Source: PSRJ01 sp963825305 (GTDB taxonomy: Bacteria; Acidobacteriota; Terriglobia; Bryobacterales; Bryobacteraceae). Taken from it: a stretch of 64,000 bases of DNA. Where the stretch lies: NCBI GenBank assembly GCA_963825305.1, contig CAWGTA010000008.1, positions 248,001 to 312,000 of the forward strand, written 5' to 3'. Under the pieces are notes generated by a model that worked only from the letters and a program-made list of their open reading frames with translations, made no database searches and was not told the DNA's origin. This document shows, in pieces, positions 35,977 through 46,362 of the stretch. The position numbers and the translations under genes were made by a program. Position 1 is the first letter of the stretch. The number at the start of each line of letters is the position of its first letter.

Positions 35977-37392
35977 AGGGGCGCTACCTACCAGCGCTGT
36001 GAGCTGGCTTACGATGCCCCGCAGGGCTTCCGACTGCGCCATTAATTCCTGGCCTGCGGCAGCAGTCTCCTGTGAACTGGCCGCGGCCGTCTGCGTGATC
36101 TCCCCAATCTCGCTTACCGCTCTGGCCACATGCTCGGCTCCTCTTGCCTGTTCCTGGCTGTCGCCCTGGATTTCCTGTACTAGATTATGGATCTTGACCG
36201 CGTCTTCCGTGATGCTCCGAATTGCGCCGGTAACGTCTTCCACCTTGGCCTGGCCCGCGCTGGACTTCGCGATGGAGTCCTCAATCAAGGTAGAGATGTC
36301 CCGCGCCGCCTGGGCACAACGCTGCGCCAGGTTCCGTACCTCCTCCGCGACCACGGAAAAGCCCATCCCGGCTTCTCCGGCCCGCGCCGCCTCTACCGCG
36401 GCGTTCAGGGCCAGAATATTGGTTTGGAAGGCGATTCCATCGATGACCTTAATGACTTTGGACATCTGATCACTGGAGCAATTAACCTCTCGCATGGAGG
36501 TTACCATTTCGTCTAAAACCCGGTTGGCCCGCGCAAACCCGTCTTCAGTAATGGCGATCAGGTCCTTGGCACGTTGGGAATTCTGAGAGTTCTTCTGCGC
36601 CAGGAAATTGATGTCTTGAGCCGAGGCCGACGTTTCCTGTATGGCCGCGGACTGCTCCGAAGCCCCCTGCGCCAGAGACTGGCTCGCAGCAGCTAGTTGC
36701 CCCGCGGCGGCGGCCACCTGGCCTGCACTTTGGCCCGCATCGGTAACGGCCTGGCGCAGCATGGCAATCAGACCCCGCACGACCTGCGCCGAGAGGATAC
36801 CCAACAAGACAAATACCACGATCAGGGCCAGCACTACCTCGGTGATGATTGCGCCTTCGGCCTTAGCCCGTTCGCTGGTGCGGTGGCTCATGAGCCCGGC
36901 GACGCGATCCAGGAAATCGGTCGGCGGGCGGTCCTGTCCCTTCAGCAGGCTGTCCACTTCGTGAGGATTGCTGCCGTTGGCTTTTATGAATTCAGCAAGA
37001 CCGGCCGCATAGTTAGCGACCAGTTTGTCGTTCGACTCCCGGAATTGATCCAGCATGAACCGCACTTCTGGGTCGGATGCCGATCCTCGCAACTCGGCCA
37101 GCGTCTTACCGACCTCGGCCTCCTGTTGAGTGAGCTGGGTCCGGTGCTTTTGAAGAGCAACGGGATCATAACCTCGCAGCAAGACGTCTTTCCATTCCTG
37201 CACCTGCTTCTTGAAGCCGACCTGCAAGACGCGAATCAACGTCTGTTGGCGCACTTCCTGGAGAAAGATCCGGTCGTAGGCAGAGGAGGTCGTCTGCAGC
37301 CGAACGATCAGAAAGGATGTGCTAACAATGCCGACAAGCCAGCTCAAGCCAACCAGAGCCCAGAGTCGAGTGCCTAATTTCCAGGAGTTCAC
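35956..37392 (-). CDS. Methyl-accepting chemotaxis protein
   Basis: 478 residues. An N-terminal membrane segment (ALVGLSWLVGIVSTSFLIV), a periplasmic four-helix-type sensor domain (about 35-190), a second membrane segment (ITEVVLALIVVFVLLGILSAQVV), then a signalling coiled coil with the conserved hairpin tip IDGIAFQTNILALNAAVEAARAGEAGMGFSVVAEEVRNLAQR. It relays external signals to CheA/CheW. No chemotaxis kinase genes are nearby. No HAMP domain of usual length is obvious between the second segment and the coiled coil. Confidence 0.94.
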
Positions 37393-37532
37393 GGTGATTC
37401 CTTTAGACGCACGCGGAGCGCCAGCCGGCCGATCCGGTTTTCAGTGGCGACAGAGAGACTCGCCGGGGAATAGATCGGATGGAATAACGGGAAGCTGTAG
37501 TGGCTGGCCGGCAGGCGTTCTTAGTCTGGCCG

Positions 37533-38339
37533 CTAGGCCCGCTCGGGCTCCCCGGCCAGTTCTCCCCGCAGCACCGTGACCGCCTGGCCTCCCAGGATCA
37601 CGCGGTCGCCCTTCAGCCGGATGCGCACCACGCCGCCGCGCGCAGAGGCCTGGTACGCCGTCAGCTCGGTTTTCCCCAGTTGGCTGCCCCAGTACGGGCC
37701 CAGCGCACAATGCGAGGATCCGGTCACGGGGTCTTCATCGATGCCTGAACCTGGAGCGAAGAAGCGGGAGACAAAATCGAATTCCGGAGCGGCTGAGCGA
37801 GCCGTGACAATCACGCCGCGCACGGGCAGTTTGCGCAGCGACGTGTGGTCCGGTTTGAGTGCGCGAACGGTCTGTTCCGAGTCCACCTCTATCAGGTAGT
37901 CGAACTTGCTGCGGCCCACGAATTTCGCCTTGGTTCCCAGGGCTTCGAGCAAGTTGGGAGGCGGCTCCGTCGGTTCGGCCATGGTCGCGGGAAAATCCAG
38001 CTCGATCCAGTCGCCGCGCTGATCCGCTAACAGCAGTCCGCTGCGGGTGTGGAAGCGGGCTTGCTTTCCGGCGGGCAAGTGGCCTTCCTCCCACAGAATA
38101 TGCGCGCTGGCCACGGTGGCATGTCCGCACAGGTCCACCTCCACCGTGGGCGTGAACCAACGCAGGCGGTAGCCATTGTCTTCGGGAGTCAGAAAGGCGG
38201 TCTCGGCAAGATTCATCTCGCGAGCGACGTCGCGCATCCATTGGTCCGACGGGCTAGCGGGCAGAATACACACGGCAGCCGGGTTACCGGCAAACGCACG
38301 ATTGGTGAAAGCGTCCACTTGGACGATACGAACGGGCAT
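37533..38339 (-). CDS. PhzF-family isomerase-like protein
   Basis: 268 residues from the ATG at 38339. Family motifs are VDAFTNRAFAGNPAAVCIL at the N-terminus, NLAETAFL with the catalytic Glu, VDLCGHATVASAH, and DPVTGSSHCALGPYW in the second half. PhzF proteins have a diaminopimelate-epimerase fold and isomerise or bind small acids; most homologues outside phenazine clusters have unknown substrates. There are no phenazine genes here. The start was chosen at MPVRIVQVDAF, which matches family N-termini. Confidence 0.92.
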   Translation of the reverse strand: MPVRIVQVDAFTNRAFAGNPAAVCILPASPSDQWMRDVAREMNLAETAFLTPEDNGYRLRWFTPTVEVDLCGHATVASAHILWEEGHLPAGKQARFHTRSGLLLADQRGDWIELDFPATMAEPTEPPPNLLEALGTKAKFVGRSKFDYLIEVDSEQTVRALKPDHTSLRKLPVRGVIVTARSAAPEFDFVSRFFAPGSGIDEDPVTGSSHCALGPYWGSQLGKTELTAYQASARGGVVRIRLKGDRVILGGQAVTVLRGELAGEPERA

Positions 38340-38385
38340 TTTTCCAGCGTAGCGTATCAGCGTAACGTTAGTTGGCGCTGGGGGC

Positions 38386-38414
38386 AAAACCGGACACAGG
38401 CCGGGAGGCCTGTG
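38386..38414 (-). terminator. Terminator-like hairpin, also a dispersed repeat
   Basis: On the minus strand CACAGGCC and GGCCTGTG form a hairpin followed by TCCGGTTTTG just after the stop of the FecR-type gene at 38423. Bases 38391-38414 are identical to 20681-20704. Confidence 0.5.
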
Positions 38415-38422
38415 GTACGTGT

Positions 38423-39406
38423 TTACGGGCGGTGGCCTCCGCCAGCCGGAGCCACGGTGGCTCCACCGCTTCCACCACCGACACTTCTTGACCCGCCGCC
38501 GGAGGAAATGCCGCCGCCAAAACCGCCGCCGCTATTGGAAGGGCTGGACGAGACACCGCTGGTGATGGTCGATCCGCCGCTGCTCGCGCTCGATCCGCGA
38601 TAACCGGAATTCGGCACATAATAGATAGCCATCGCGGCCGGGCTCCAGAATTGGTAGCCAAACGGACTAAAGATCAGTGAACCGCCCCCCGGCACGAAGG
38701 TGAACGTGTCGTAGTAGGGGCTATAGGCCCAACCGCTGGCATTCCACGAAGACTTATTATTCAGCAAGGACTGCGAGGCGCTCACGCTGGCATTCGCCAG
38801 CAACGCCGACCGGTCCGCATCCCAAAGGTCGAAGCTATCGCCTACCTTCCGATTGAACTTTTCGGCGATGAGTACCCCGGTCAGCGGGATCTCTTTTCCG
38901 CGCTTCAACGTCACATCGCCCGACGCCGACTCGACCACGGCCTCGCCATCGTAGACGCGCATTTGTGCTGGGACCGCATCGACGCGGTACAGGCCGTGCT
39001 TCTCCAGCCGGATGGTGTTGCCCGCATAGAGAAGGGTAACGGCGTTGTCCTTAAGCAGCGCATCGCATTCCACGATTACCGAGCCTTCCAGCACCTCAAC
39101 GCGGGTATCGGAAAGCCGGTTGTCGACCATGCGGACGGCGCTATGCGCGGCCACCCGCAGAAATGCGCCGGGAGTGAGCAGCACTTCGGCGCGCCCGTCT
39201 TCCGTGCGCAATTCTTCACCTGGGCGGAGCGTGGGAAACTGGCCAAACTTGGGATGAATCTGGCGCCCCTCCACGTAGACCGGTCCCTCAGTGAAATGGA
39301 CCGTGCCGGATTGCGCGGAGAGCACCTGTTGGCCATAAGAAATTCCCGCGACTCCCCCTAGCGCCAGAAACAACGATGTGAGCCGGATGGAATTCGCAGA
39401 CGACAT
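38423..39406 (-). CDS. FecR-domain exported protein with a glycine/serine-rich tail
   Basis: 327 residues from the ATG at 39406 (AGGG eight bases upstream). Signal peptide ends GGVAGISYGQ. A FecR-like region follows (LRPGEELRTEDGRAEVLLTPGAFLRV, VEVLEGSVIVECD), then a Tyr/Trp/Pro segment (SGWAYSPYYDTFTFVPGGG) and a long Gly/Ser tail (about 275-327). It is likely an envelope protein that presents repetitive, flexible sequence outside the cytoplasmic membrane. It resembles the frameshifted FecR protein at 31688 in domain plan, so the two are probably paralogues. Confidence 0.82.
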   Translation of the reverse strand: MSSANSIRLTSLFLALGGVAGISYGQQVLSAQSGTVHFTEGPVYVEGRQIHPKFGQFPTLRPGEELRTEDGRAEVLLTPGAFLRVAAHSAVRMVDNRLSDTRVEVLEGSVIVECDALLKDNAVTLLYAGNTIRLEKHGLYRVDAVPAQMRVYDGEAVVESASGDVTLKRGKEIPLTGVLIAEKFNRKVGDSFDLWDADRSALLANASVSASQSLLNNKSSWNASGWAYSPYYDTFTFVPGGGSLIFSPFGYQFWSPAAMAIYYVPNSGYRGSSASSGGSTITSGVSSSPSNSGGGFGGGISSGGGSRSVGGGSGGATVAPAGGGHRP

Positions 39407-39489
39407 GATGTGCACCCTGGTTAAACTGTAGCACTCTGGGACAAAGGAAACAGATCCATCGAAGGGGGGTTGGCGGAGGGGGGTAAGAA

Positions 39490-39572
39490 TAGCTTTCAGC
39501 GGTCAGCGATCAGCGATCAGCGGTCAGCTAAAACCAAAAGCCGGGGTTGGCTGATTGCTGAATGCTGAATGC
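39490..39572. repeat. Short-unit inverted repeat (TCAGCGATCAGC type)
   Basis: CTTTCAGCGGTCAGCGATCAGC at 39493 faces GGCTGATTGCTGAATGCTGA at 39549, so the spacer can form a long hairpin. The same units edge the MITE-like elements at 56453 and 61173 and occur near 24187 and 53628-53690. Confidence 0.65.
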
Positions 39573-39578
39573 TAAGAC

Positions 39579-40649
39579 CTACACCGCTGCCAGGGCTTCC
39601 CCGAATAGCTTGTGCTGCAGATCTACTCCGTACGCCGCGCAGAAATCGTGGGCCGTGCTGTCCTTGAGGAAGAACAGCATCGATTCGGTCCCCAGGCTGT
39701 ACCGGTCCCAGTAGCTCTCGATCAGTTGTTGATGCCGGTTGCCGTTGGCGGGGGCTCCGGCGTGCGCTCTGGACGCGCGGTCGCGGGCGTGGTCCTCGGA
39801 GTAGACAGCCACATCGAAGCCGTTGAGGTCGCTCGTGATGCTGTCGCGCGAGGCGAAGCCGAAACAGCGGAGCAGGTACAGTGTCGAAATTTCGATGCCC
39901 ACAGGATCCCTGGTGGGGTCCAGGCGCGCCAGGCTGGCGAATTCGGTCTCCTGCTCGCGCGTCCCTACGCAGCAATCCGGCGCCACCACCTCCAGTTCGC
40001 CCTCCCGCTTGCCGCGGTAAAACGCGCGGTACACCGGCAGAAGGCCGGCAAAACAGCAAGCCAGGATGTTGTTGATGCGCTCCAGCCCCTTGTGGATGGC
40101 GGGCAGCAGGAGATGGTTGATCAGCACCAGCTTTTCGGTCATCACATGCAAAGACACTTTGGCCGCAAAGGCGCTGTCGGCGGGCAGGCGGAGCAGGGTG
40201 GTTTGCAGGCGGCTGCGCGTCTGCGGCGTCTTAAAGAAAGTCCCGCTGATGACGTGGCTGACGATCGCTCGCTTCTGAACGTACTCAAACTCGCCGATTA
40301 GATCGCCTTTGCAAAGCACGATCGGATGGCAGTGCGCGATTTCGTTGAGCTTCGACACCGGGCTGGGACTCTCGCCGATCCGCATCAGGGCCCTGGTAAA
40401 CGCTTTGGGGTCGACCGCCAGTTCGCGCGAGAACGCCACCGAGGCATTGCCGGATAGCACCATATAGAGCTGGGCTCCATCGCCATGCGCCAGAATCGGT
40501 GCCCACGAAGGAACCACTACGCGTTCCACGCGGGAGTGGCCCTCCGCCCGCAAGCCTTCGAGCACTTTGCGGATAAACCGGTCCTGCCGGTCGTGTTTGG
40601 GCAAGCTCCGGAGAAGTTGGTCGATGGCGACCGATTCTTCGCTAAACAT
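39579..40649 (-). CDS. Unknown cytoplasmic protein with a cyclic-nucleotide-binding-like segment
   Basis: 356 residues from the ATG at 40649. There is no signal peptide or membrane segment. Residues about 45-80 (VPSWAPILAHGDGAQLYMVLSGNASVAFSRE) resemble the beta-roll of a CAP-ED domain, but the match is weak. The remainder is mixed helical with a Cys pair (APDCCVGTRE). I cannot name it. It overlaps the end of the upstream methyltransferase gene by eight bases on the same strand, so the two are translationally coupled and may belong to one pathway. Confidence 0.7.
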   Translation of the reverse strand: MFSEESVAIDQLLRSLPKHDRQDRFIRKVLEGLRAEGHSRVERVVVPSWAPILAHGDGAQLYMVLSGNASVAFSRELAVDPKAFTRALMRIGESPSPVSKLNEIAHCHPIVLCKGDLIGEFEYVQKRAIVSHVISGTFFKTPQTRSRLQTTLLRLPADSAFAAKVSLHVMTEKLVLINHLLLPAIHKGLERINNILACCFAGLLPVYRAFYRGKREGELEVVAPDCCVGTREQETEFASLARLDPTRDPVGIEISTLYLLRCFGFASRDSITSDLNGFDVAVYSEDHARDRASRAHAGAPANGNRHQQLIESYWDRYSLGTESMLFFLKDSTAHDFCAAYGVDLQHKLFGEALAAV

Positions 40650-41448
40650 GGCTCCGATCAAGGCAGGGCACACGGGCCTTCTGCAATCGATAGTAGATGA
40701 ATTGCGGGAGCCCGGCATCTGGAGCCGCGCCGGGAGCCGCGGGAGCGAGACTTTCCACAGACACCAACCCGCTGCGCTCAAAGGCCGCTTCCAGTTCTGC
40801 CGCGCTGTGCAGGAAAAGCGTCAGTTCGGGACAACCGGCACTCAGCGTGTAGCGGTACTCGTTGCCACCAGCGCCCACGCAACTGGTCCAGGCGCGTGAG
40901 AAGACGCCGAACGTTTCGGGGTGAAGATCCGAAACCACCAGACTGCCGCCCGGCTTCAACTGCTCGTGGAGCGCGGCCAAAACCGTATCCAGTCGCGGAA
41001 AGCAGTGCAGGACCAGGTTGCACACTACGGCATCGAATGAACCGGGCACGGGAAGCACCGTCCCCAGGTTTGCGAGATTCGCCTTGATGTAGCGGATGCC
41101 GCGCGGCTCCTCGGTTTCATAGTTCTGCGCAACATCCAGCAGCCGCGAGAAATCGACGCCGGTCACCATGCCTCCGGCATCCGCCAGCATCCGCGCAAAT
41201 GTGCCTTCGCCGCAGCCGGCGTCCAGCACCTCGAAGCCTTTGGGATTACCCAGCAGTTGCAGCACCAGCGGAAACACTTGCAACCGGCGATTCTTGTCAT
41301 CGCGCAGATGCTGCGCCCACCAGCCGGCCGCGCGGTCCCACATATCCTGCAGGTACGCATCCGGGACGCAGATCGTTTCTAACGGCGTGTGTGCCGGGAA
41401 GGAGTCCATAACGCCGCCAAGGGCAAGCGCCTCGATTCTATCAGCCAT
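40642..41448 (-). CDS. Class I SAM-dependent methyltransferase
   Basis: 268 residues from the ATG at 41448. Motif I is FEVLDAGCGEGTFARMLADAG, followed by GVDFSRLLDVAQNYE, FDAVVCNLVLHCFPRLDTVLA and LKPGGSLVVSDLHPE, all in the standard order of methyltransferase type 11/12 domains. The N-terminal helical region (DMWDRAAGWWAQHLRDD) is a substrate lid. The substrate is unknown. It overlaps the following unknown gene by eight bases, which points to a two-gene operon. A frame extension to 41499 is possible but begins in lower-quality sequence. Confidence 0.87.
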   Translation of the reverse strand: MADRIEALALGGVMDSFPAHTPLETICVPDAYLQDMWDRAAGWWAQHLRDDKNRRLQVFPLVLQLLGNPKGFEVLDAGCGEGTFARMLADAGGMVTGVDFSRLLDVAQNYETEEPRGIRYIKANLANLGTVLPVPGSFDAVVCNLVLHCFPRLDTVLAALHEQLKPGGSLVVSDLHPETFGVFSRAWTSCVGAGGNEYRYTLSAGCPELTLFLHSAAELEAAFERSGLVSVESLAPAAPGAAPDAGLPQFIYYRLQKARVPCLDRSHV

Positions 41449-41557
41449 ACGGCACCCGTCCGAGTTCCAGTGTGCCAGCAGGCACCCGTGCGGCACCACC
41501 GGTGCGGAACCTCCCCCGAAATATCCCCCCTTCGGGGACGGAGAACGGGGGGCCGTC

Positions 41558-42799
41558 CTAGTGAGTTGTGCCGGTTATTTCAGGCAGCTTCTGTTGCGCC
41601 CAAATAGAGAATCCAGCCGTCGCAAAGAAGAGTACGCAGGTGCCGGCCGGCCATGCAACCAGGGGTTGAATCCAGAAACGCAGCATCAGGAGCCAGGCTG
41701 CTACCAATCCAGCGCCGATCCACATGGCACGATATTTGTAAGTCAAATTCCGGTGGCCGGTGTTGGTAAAAGCAGCTTGAAACACCAGCGAGAACGGAAC
41801 CGCGACGACAATGTCTACCAGGTAATGCTCGCCTAATGCCAGAATCGCAAATGCCGTCCCCGCCAGGAATAGTCCGGCTGCCAAGCGGCCGGCGTTGCGC
41901 ATATGCGAAGTGTTCCAAAACACCAGCAGAGCCGTGCTGAAGTGCAGGGAGGGAATGGCGTTGCGCGGCGCCCCCGGGACCGATAAAGCCGCGCCCAGCG
42001 CAAGGTCCGACAAATGCGGATGCGCCAACGGGAACCAGTCGCGGAATGCGTAGAGCGGCCCTGTGGCCGGGCATACGGCATACAGCGAGAACCCCGCCGC
42101 ACTCATGCATCCGAACAAGTACAATAGCCGGCTAACTTCGCTAACGTTTCGCCGTAACTCCGCCGTGCATAGCAGGGCAACCGCAAAGGGCAATGCGTAA
42201 TACACGGTGGAAGTGAGATCCCACAGCAGCGGGCGTCCGTGGATGATGCGTCCCAGAACGAAGCTCGGCTGAAATCCGAGATTTCCGTCCGCGGCAAGCA
42301 GGTGGGCATCGAAAGTAACTGGTGATAAGTGATTAGTGATGGGAAGAACGAAGCCTACAATGATGGCGACTAACGGGAAGAAGGCAGCCGTTCCGAACGT
42401 TGAGAAGCACCTACCTCGCACGGCCGTATACGTAAGTACCATCAAGCTTGCGATGCCGAGGAACCCGGCAAAACTGATCAACACCGAACCGAAATACGGC
42501 CGAATGGCGAATGTGGCCCCGTAAGCCACCCGAAGCACCAGGCCCAGCAGAAGCGTGACCACGATTTCACGGCGGGGAGGCCGCGTTGCCAGAAAGAGCG
42601 CAAACGACCCAGCGAGCGTGAATGAGAACTGGGGACTATGGCCGAGCGAATCCAGGAGGCCGTTTACCAGCGCGAGGGCAACGGCGAGTAATGCCAACGC
42701 CACCAGCACCGGTTTGACGGCATCGAATACGCGGTTGCCGCCGCTCTGAGTTGGCGCGGGTGTAGGCGTCTTGACCGGTTCGGTACTGGTGGTTGCCAT
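41558..42799 (-). CDS. PAP2/AUR1-like membrane phosphatase or transferase
   Basis: 413 residues from the ATG at 42799. About ten hydrophobic segments. The PAP2-type active-site motifs are RNAIPSLHFSTALLVF (P-S-x-H) and GEHYLVDIVVAVPF (H-Y-x-x-D), arranged as in the inositol-phosphorylceramide synthase-like PAP2_3 group. Such enzymes remove or transfer lipid phosphate headgroups in the membrane. The N-terminal 20 residues are Thr/Pro-rich and cytosolic. It is divergent from the spermidine-synthase-like gene at 42950. Confidence 0.85.
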   Translation of the reverse strand: MATTSTEPVKTPTPAPTQSGGNRVFDAVKPVLVALALLAVALALVNGLLDSLGHSPQFSFTLAGSFALFLATRPPRREIVVTLLLGLVLRVAYGATFAIRPYFGSVLISFAGFLGIASLMVLTYTAVRGRCFSTFGTAAFFPLVAIIVGFVLPITNHLSPVTFDAHLLAADGNLGFQPSFVLGRIIHGRPLLWDLTSTVYYALPFAVALLCTAELRRNVSEVSRLLYLFGCMSAAGFSLYAVCPATGPLYAFRDWFPLAHPHLSDLALGAALSVPGAPRNAIPSLHFSTALLVFWNTSHMRNAGRLAAGLFLAGTAFAILALGEHYLVDIVVAVPFSLVFQAAFTNTGHRNLTYKYRAMWIGAGLVAAWLLMLRFWIQPLVAWPAGTCVLFFATAGFSIWAQQKLPEITGTTH

Positions 42800-42949
42800 T
42801 TCGCGACGTGGGAGGCTACAGCGTCTCCACATTGTCGAGATACCCGCTGCTATCCGACAACCTTAACTTTAGATAGACCCCCGTCCTTATCTTTTCCCCA
42901 GTTGTAGGTTCCTACGAATATTAGCTATTCCTGAGACGCACGGTTCCGA

Positions 42950-45371
42950 ATGGCCACCACTTCCGCCGTCCCTGACTCCTCCGTCGCGCGTGCTACGGAG
43001 CTTGGCAATCCCGCGAACTTCTATCGCCGCGCCGTGCCCTTACTTCTGTTCGGCATCACCGGCTTCAGCGGCGTGCTGGCCGAACAGGGCTTCGAAAAGT
43101 ATATTGCCCTGCTGGTGGGCGCCACCGCTTCGGCTTCGGCCGTGGTCCTGTTCACGTACTTCCTGGGCTTCGCGCTGGGCAGTGTCGCGGTCGGGCAGTT
43201 GTTGAAGAAGGCCCGGATTGCGCGCCCCTTGCTCATCTACGGCCTCCTGGAGCTGCTGGTCGGTATTTCCTGCATCGCGTTCTCCTACTCTTTCCACGGT
43301 CTGCTGGAGAGAATGGCGCCGTTACAGAACCTGTTCGACAGCGGTGCCATGAAATTCCAGGTTCGCTTCGTCTGCGCCTGTGCGCTGGTGCTGCCGACCG
43401 CCGCCTTGATGGGAGCTTCGTTTCCCTTGATCGCAGCCGCACTCGACCTCCGCGATTCGACTGGCAAGAAGAACTGGTCCCGGGCTTACTGTGCCAACCT
43501 GGCGGGCGCATTTCTGGCTGCCATCATCGCCCCGTTTGCGATCCTGCCGGTCATCGGCCTTCGCGGCGCCTTATGGTTGTGCTTCGCAATCGGCGCCGGC
43601 GTCTTCGCGGTGAGTTTCCTATTGGACGAACCGTCGCGCGCCGCCGAGGGCCAATCCAGTTACGAATTGGGCCCGCGCGATAAGCCGATCCGTCTTCTAC
43701 TAGCCGCCTCGTTTGCATCCGGCGCGGTGGTCTTCGCGTTGGAAGTTATCTGGACGCACCTCATCAGCGTCGTGATCGGCTGCAGCATTTACGCTTTTTC
43801 CTGGATGTTGGCGGCGGTCCTTCTGGGCTTGCTGATCGGCGCCTTTTTAGTGAACCGGGGCGTTCAGCGAGGCAACCTGATTGGCCTTCCGCTGCTCTTC
43901 CAGTTTTCGGCTTTGATGCTGTTGGTCCAATTGGCGCTGTGGGACAAGGTGCCGTGGTTCTTCACCATCACCCCGCCCGTGCGCTTCCAGAATTCTTTCT
44001 ATTTCGCGGAATCTTTCAAGCTCTATGTCACTTGCCTCTTGTTAGTTCCGCAATCGATCCTGTTGGGCTTGATTTACCCCAGGCTGCTGGCGAGTTCCCA
44101 GCCGGATGGTCATGGCAATTCTTATCTTGCCGGGTATCTCAGCGCCGCGAATTCGTTGGGCTGTCTCACGGGAGCGCTGCTCGGCACCTTCGTGCTGGTG
44201 CCGAAAATCGGCGCGGAACTCTCGTTGAAATGGATGATCGTCGTGCTGGGCGCGTTCTGGCTGCTCTTCCTTCGGCGGGAACCGCTCACTCGATCGCGCC
44301 TGGTCCGGACCGTGGTAGTCGCCGCGGGGATCCTCTGCATGGTCGCCTACTGGCATTGGGATTGGCAGGTTCTGACCGCCGGCATCGGAAACTACTTCGG
44401 CGCCGCGCCTCAGCCAGCCGCGTCTTCGGCTCCCCCTGCCCAAACCAATGTCGCGGTCCATCGTTTTCCGCCACGAAGACGTCCAGGGCGGAGTCACCAC
44501 CGTGATCGAAGCGGCCGAGATCCCGGAAAGGCAGCATGTCGTTCGGACCCTGTTTACGAACGGCAAATTCCAGGGCGATGATAATCCAGCCGGGCAGATC
44601 AACGCACAGTTCGGCTTTGCCGCAATTCCCTCCATGTTCGTGCCCACGTTCGACCGCGTGCTATTGATCGGTCTAGGCACGGGACATAGCGCCGCGACAC
44701 TTCGGCGCCTGGGCTATGGAGAGATCGACATTGCCGAGTTTGCCCCCGGCATCATCCGGGCGGCCAGCCAGTTTACGGGCTTGAACGAACGGATTCTTTC
44801 CGATCCCAGAGTGAGACTACACCGCGAAGACGGCCGCAACGTTTTGCTGACCGAATCGCAGCGGATGTACGACCTGATCACGATTGAACTCACCAGCGTC
44901 TGGTTCGCCGGCGCCACCAATCTCTATTCGAAAGAATTTTATGAACTGGCGAAGAAACGCCTGAAGCCGGAAGGCGTGCTACAGCAGTGGGTCCAGTTGC
45001 ACCACATCAGCCCCGCCGAAATCGGTTGCGATCTGGCCACAGTCCGCTCGGTGTTTCCGTACGTGGCCTTGTGGTATTACGGCACGCAGGGAATGCTGGT
45101 GGCGTCGGACCGGCCGCTGACGAAGACGGACACTGTGGTGCAGCACTTTCAGTCATCTGGCCTGTCGTCTGCAGACGCGAATCGACTGGTAACCGAACTG
45201 GACCGCGCGCGGCTCGTGAGTTCCCAGGGCGTCGAGGCGTTGATCCGCGATGCCCATCCGCAAATCAATACGGACCACAACCGCTGGCTGGAGTACGCCA
45301 CGCCTCGCTACCAATCGAGCAGTTTCGATTGGATCGCCTACAACCTCGCCTACCTGGCGAAGTATAAGTAG
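42950..45371 (+). CDS. Membrane-fused spermidine-synthase-like protein, frameshifted near 44455
   Basis: The first frame (42950-44581) encodes about ten membrane segments of an MFS-like domain (LLLFGITGFSGVLAEQGFEKY...) and then loses sense after PAQTNVA. The continuation, one base out of phase, begins at or before ATG 44448 with RSIVFRHEDVQGGVTTV and carries the aminopropyltransferase core (VLLIGLGTGHSAATLRRL, EIDIAEFAPGIIRAA, YDLITIELTSVWFAGATNLYSKEFY). Fused homologues exist as one protein, so a single extra base (GTCC) is likely. Alternatively the ATG at 44448 allows separate translation of a 307-residue cytoplasmic protein. The product is unknown. Confidence 0.8.
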
Positions 45372-45411
45372 CATCCATCGGCTGCCGTAACCTCCAGTAC
45401 ATTAGAGGAAT

Positions 45412-46341
45412 ATGCCAGACAACGCGGCAATCGGCTTCGTGGGCTTCGGCGAAGCGGCCTTTCATTTGACACGAGGATTGCGCGAAGCGGGCCTCCGCGA
45501 TTTTGTCGCCTACGACATCCACACCGACACTCCAGGGCGCGGGGAAAAGATCCGTAAGCGGGCGCAGGAAAACGAAGTCCGGCTGGTCGCGTCGAATGCC
45601 CAACTGGCGGAAGCGAGCGACTGGATCTGGTCCACCGTCACGTCAGACCAGGCTGCCGTCGCGGCGGAACAAACGGCGCCGCATTTGCGGACACAGCACA
45701 TCTATGCCGACTTGAACTCGGTGTCTCCGGCGGTGAAGCAGGCCATCGCGCGAACCGTGACAGCCACGGGCGCGCGCTTCGTAGAGATCGCCATGATGGC
45801 GCCGGTGCCGCCGTACAAACACCGGGTGCCGATCCTGGCCGGGGGGCCGCACGCCGCCGAATTCCGCGACCGCTTCACGCCGTTCGGGATGCGCATCGAA
45901 ATCGCGTCGCGCGAAGTGGGCACGGCAGCGGCCACCAAGATGTTCCGCAGCATCATGGTGAAGGGCATGGAGGCGCTGATCACCGAGTGTGTGCTGGGCG
46001 CGGGGCGATATGGCGCGGAGCAGGCGGTGTTTGCGTCATTGGCGGAGAGCTACCCGGGCATGGACTGGCCGGCCCTGGCCGATTATATGATCGGGCGCGT
46101 AGTGGAGCACGGGGAACGGCGCGCGCGCGAAATGGAGGAGGTCGCTGAGACCCTGGATTCAATCGGGATCGAGCCGATTATGGCCGCGGCCACGGCGCGG
46201 CGTATGGACTGGAGCGCGCAGATCGGGTTAAAGAAACACTTCGGCGGCGAGGCCCCCAAGGGGTATCGGGAATTTCTGGAAGCGGTGGCGGAGATCGAAA
46301 GCGCCGCGCCCGCGGGTAAGGCGGCCGGACGGAAAGCCTGA
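45412..46341 (+). CDS. NAD(P)-binding 6-phosphogluconate-dehydrogenase-like protein (DUF1932)
   Basis: 309 residues. The N-terminal Rossmann motif is IGFVGFGEAAFHLTRGLREAG, with YADLNSVSP and a substrate-side loop (EIAMMAPVPPYKHRVPILAGG). The C-terminal helical domain (TKMFRSIMVKGMEALITEC) matches DUF1932, which forms the dimer. Such enzymes act as beta-hydroxyacid-type dehydrogenases; substrate unknown. It follows the spermidine-synthase-like gene by 40 bases on the same strand and could be cotranscribed. Confidence 0.9.
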   Translation: MPDNAAIGFVGFGEAAFHLTRGLREAGLRDFVAYDIHTDTPGRGEKIRKRAQENEVRLVASNAQLAEASDWIWSTVTSDQAAVAAEQTAPHLRTQHIYADLNSVSPAVKQAIARTVTATGARFVEIAMMAPVPPYKHRVPILAGGPHAAEFRDRFTPFGMRIEIASREVGTAAATKMFRSIMVKGMEALITECVLGAGRYGAEQAVFASLAESYPGMDWPALADYMIGRVVEHGERRAREMEEVAETLDSIGIEPIMAAATARRMDWSAQIGLKKHFGGEAPKGYREFLEAVAEIESAAPAGKAAGRKA

Positions 46342-46362
46342 GACCACTGCCCCATCGCCATT

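Noticed and set aside
39490..39572. Short CRISPR-like or regulatory array
   Set aside because: The short units form one inverted repeat shared with MITE-like elements elsewhere in the window.
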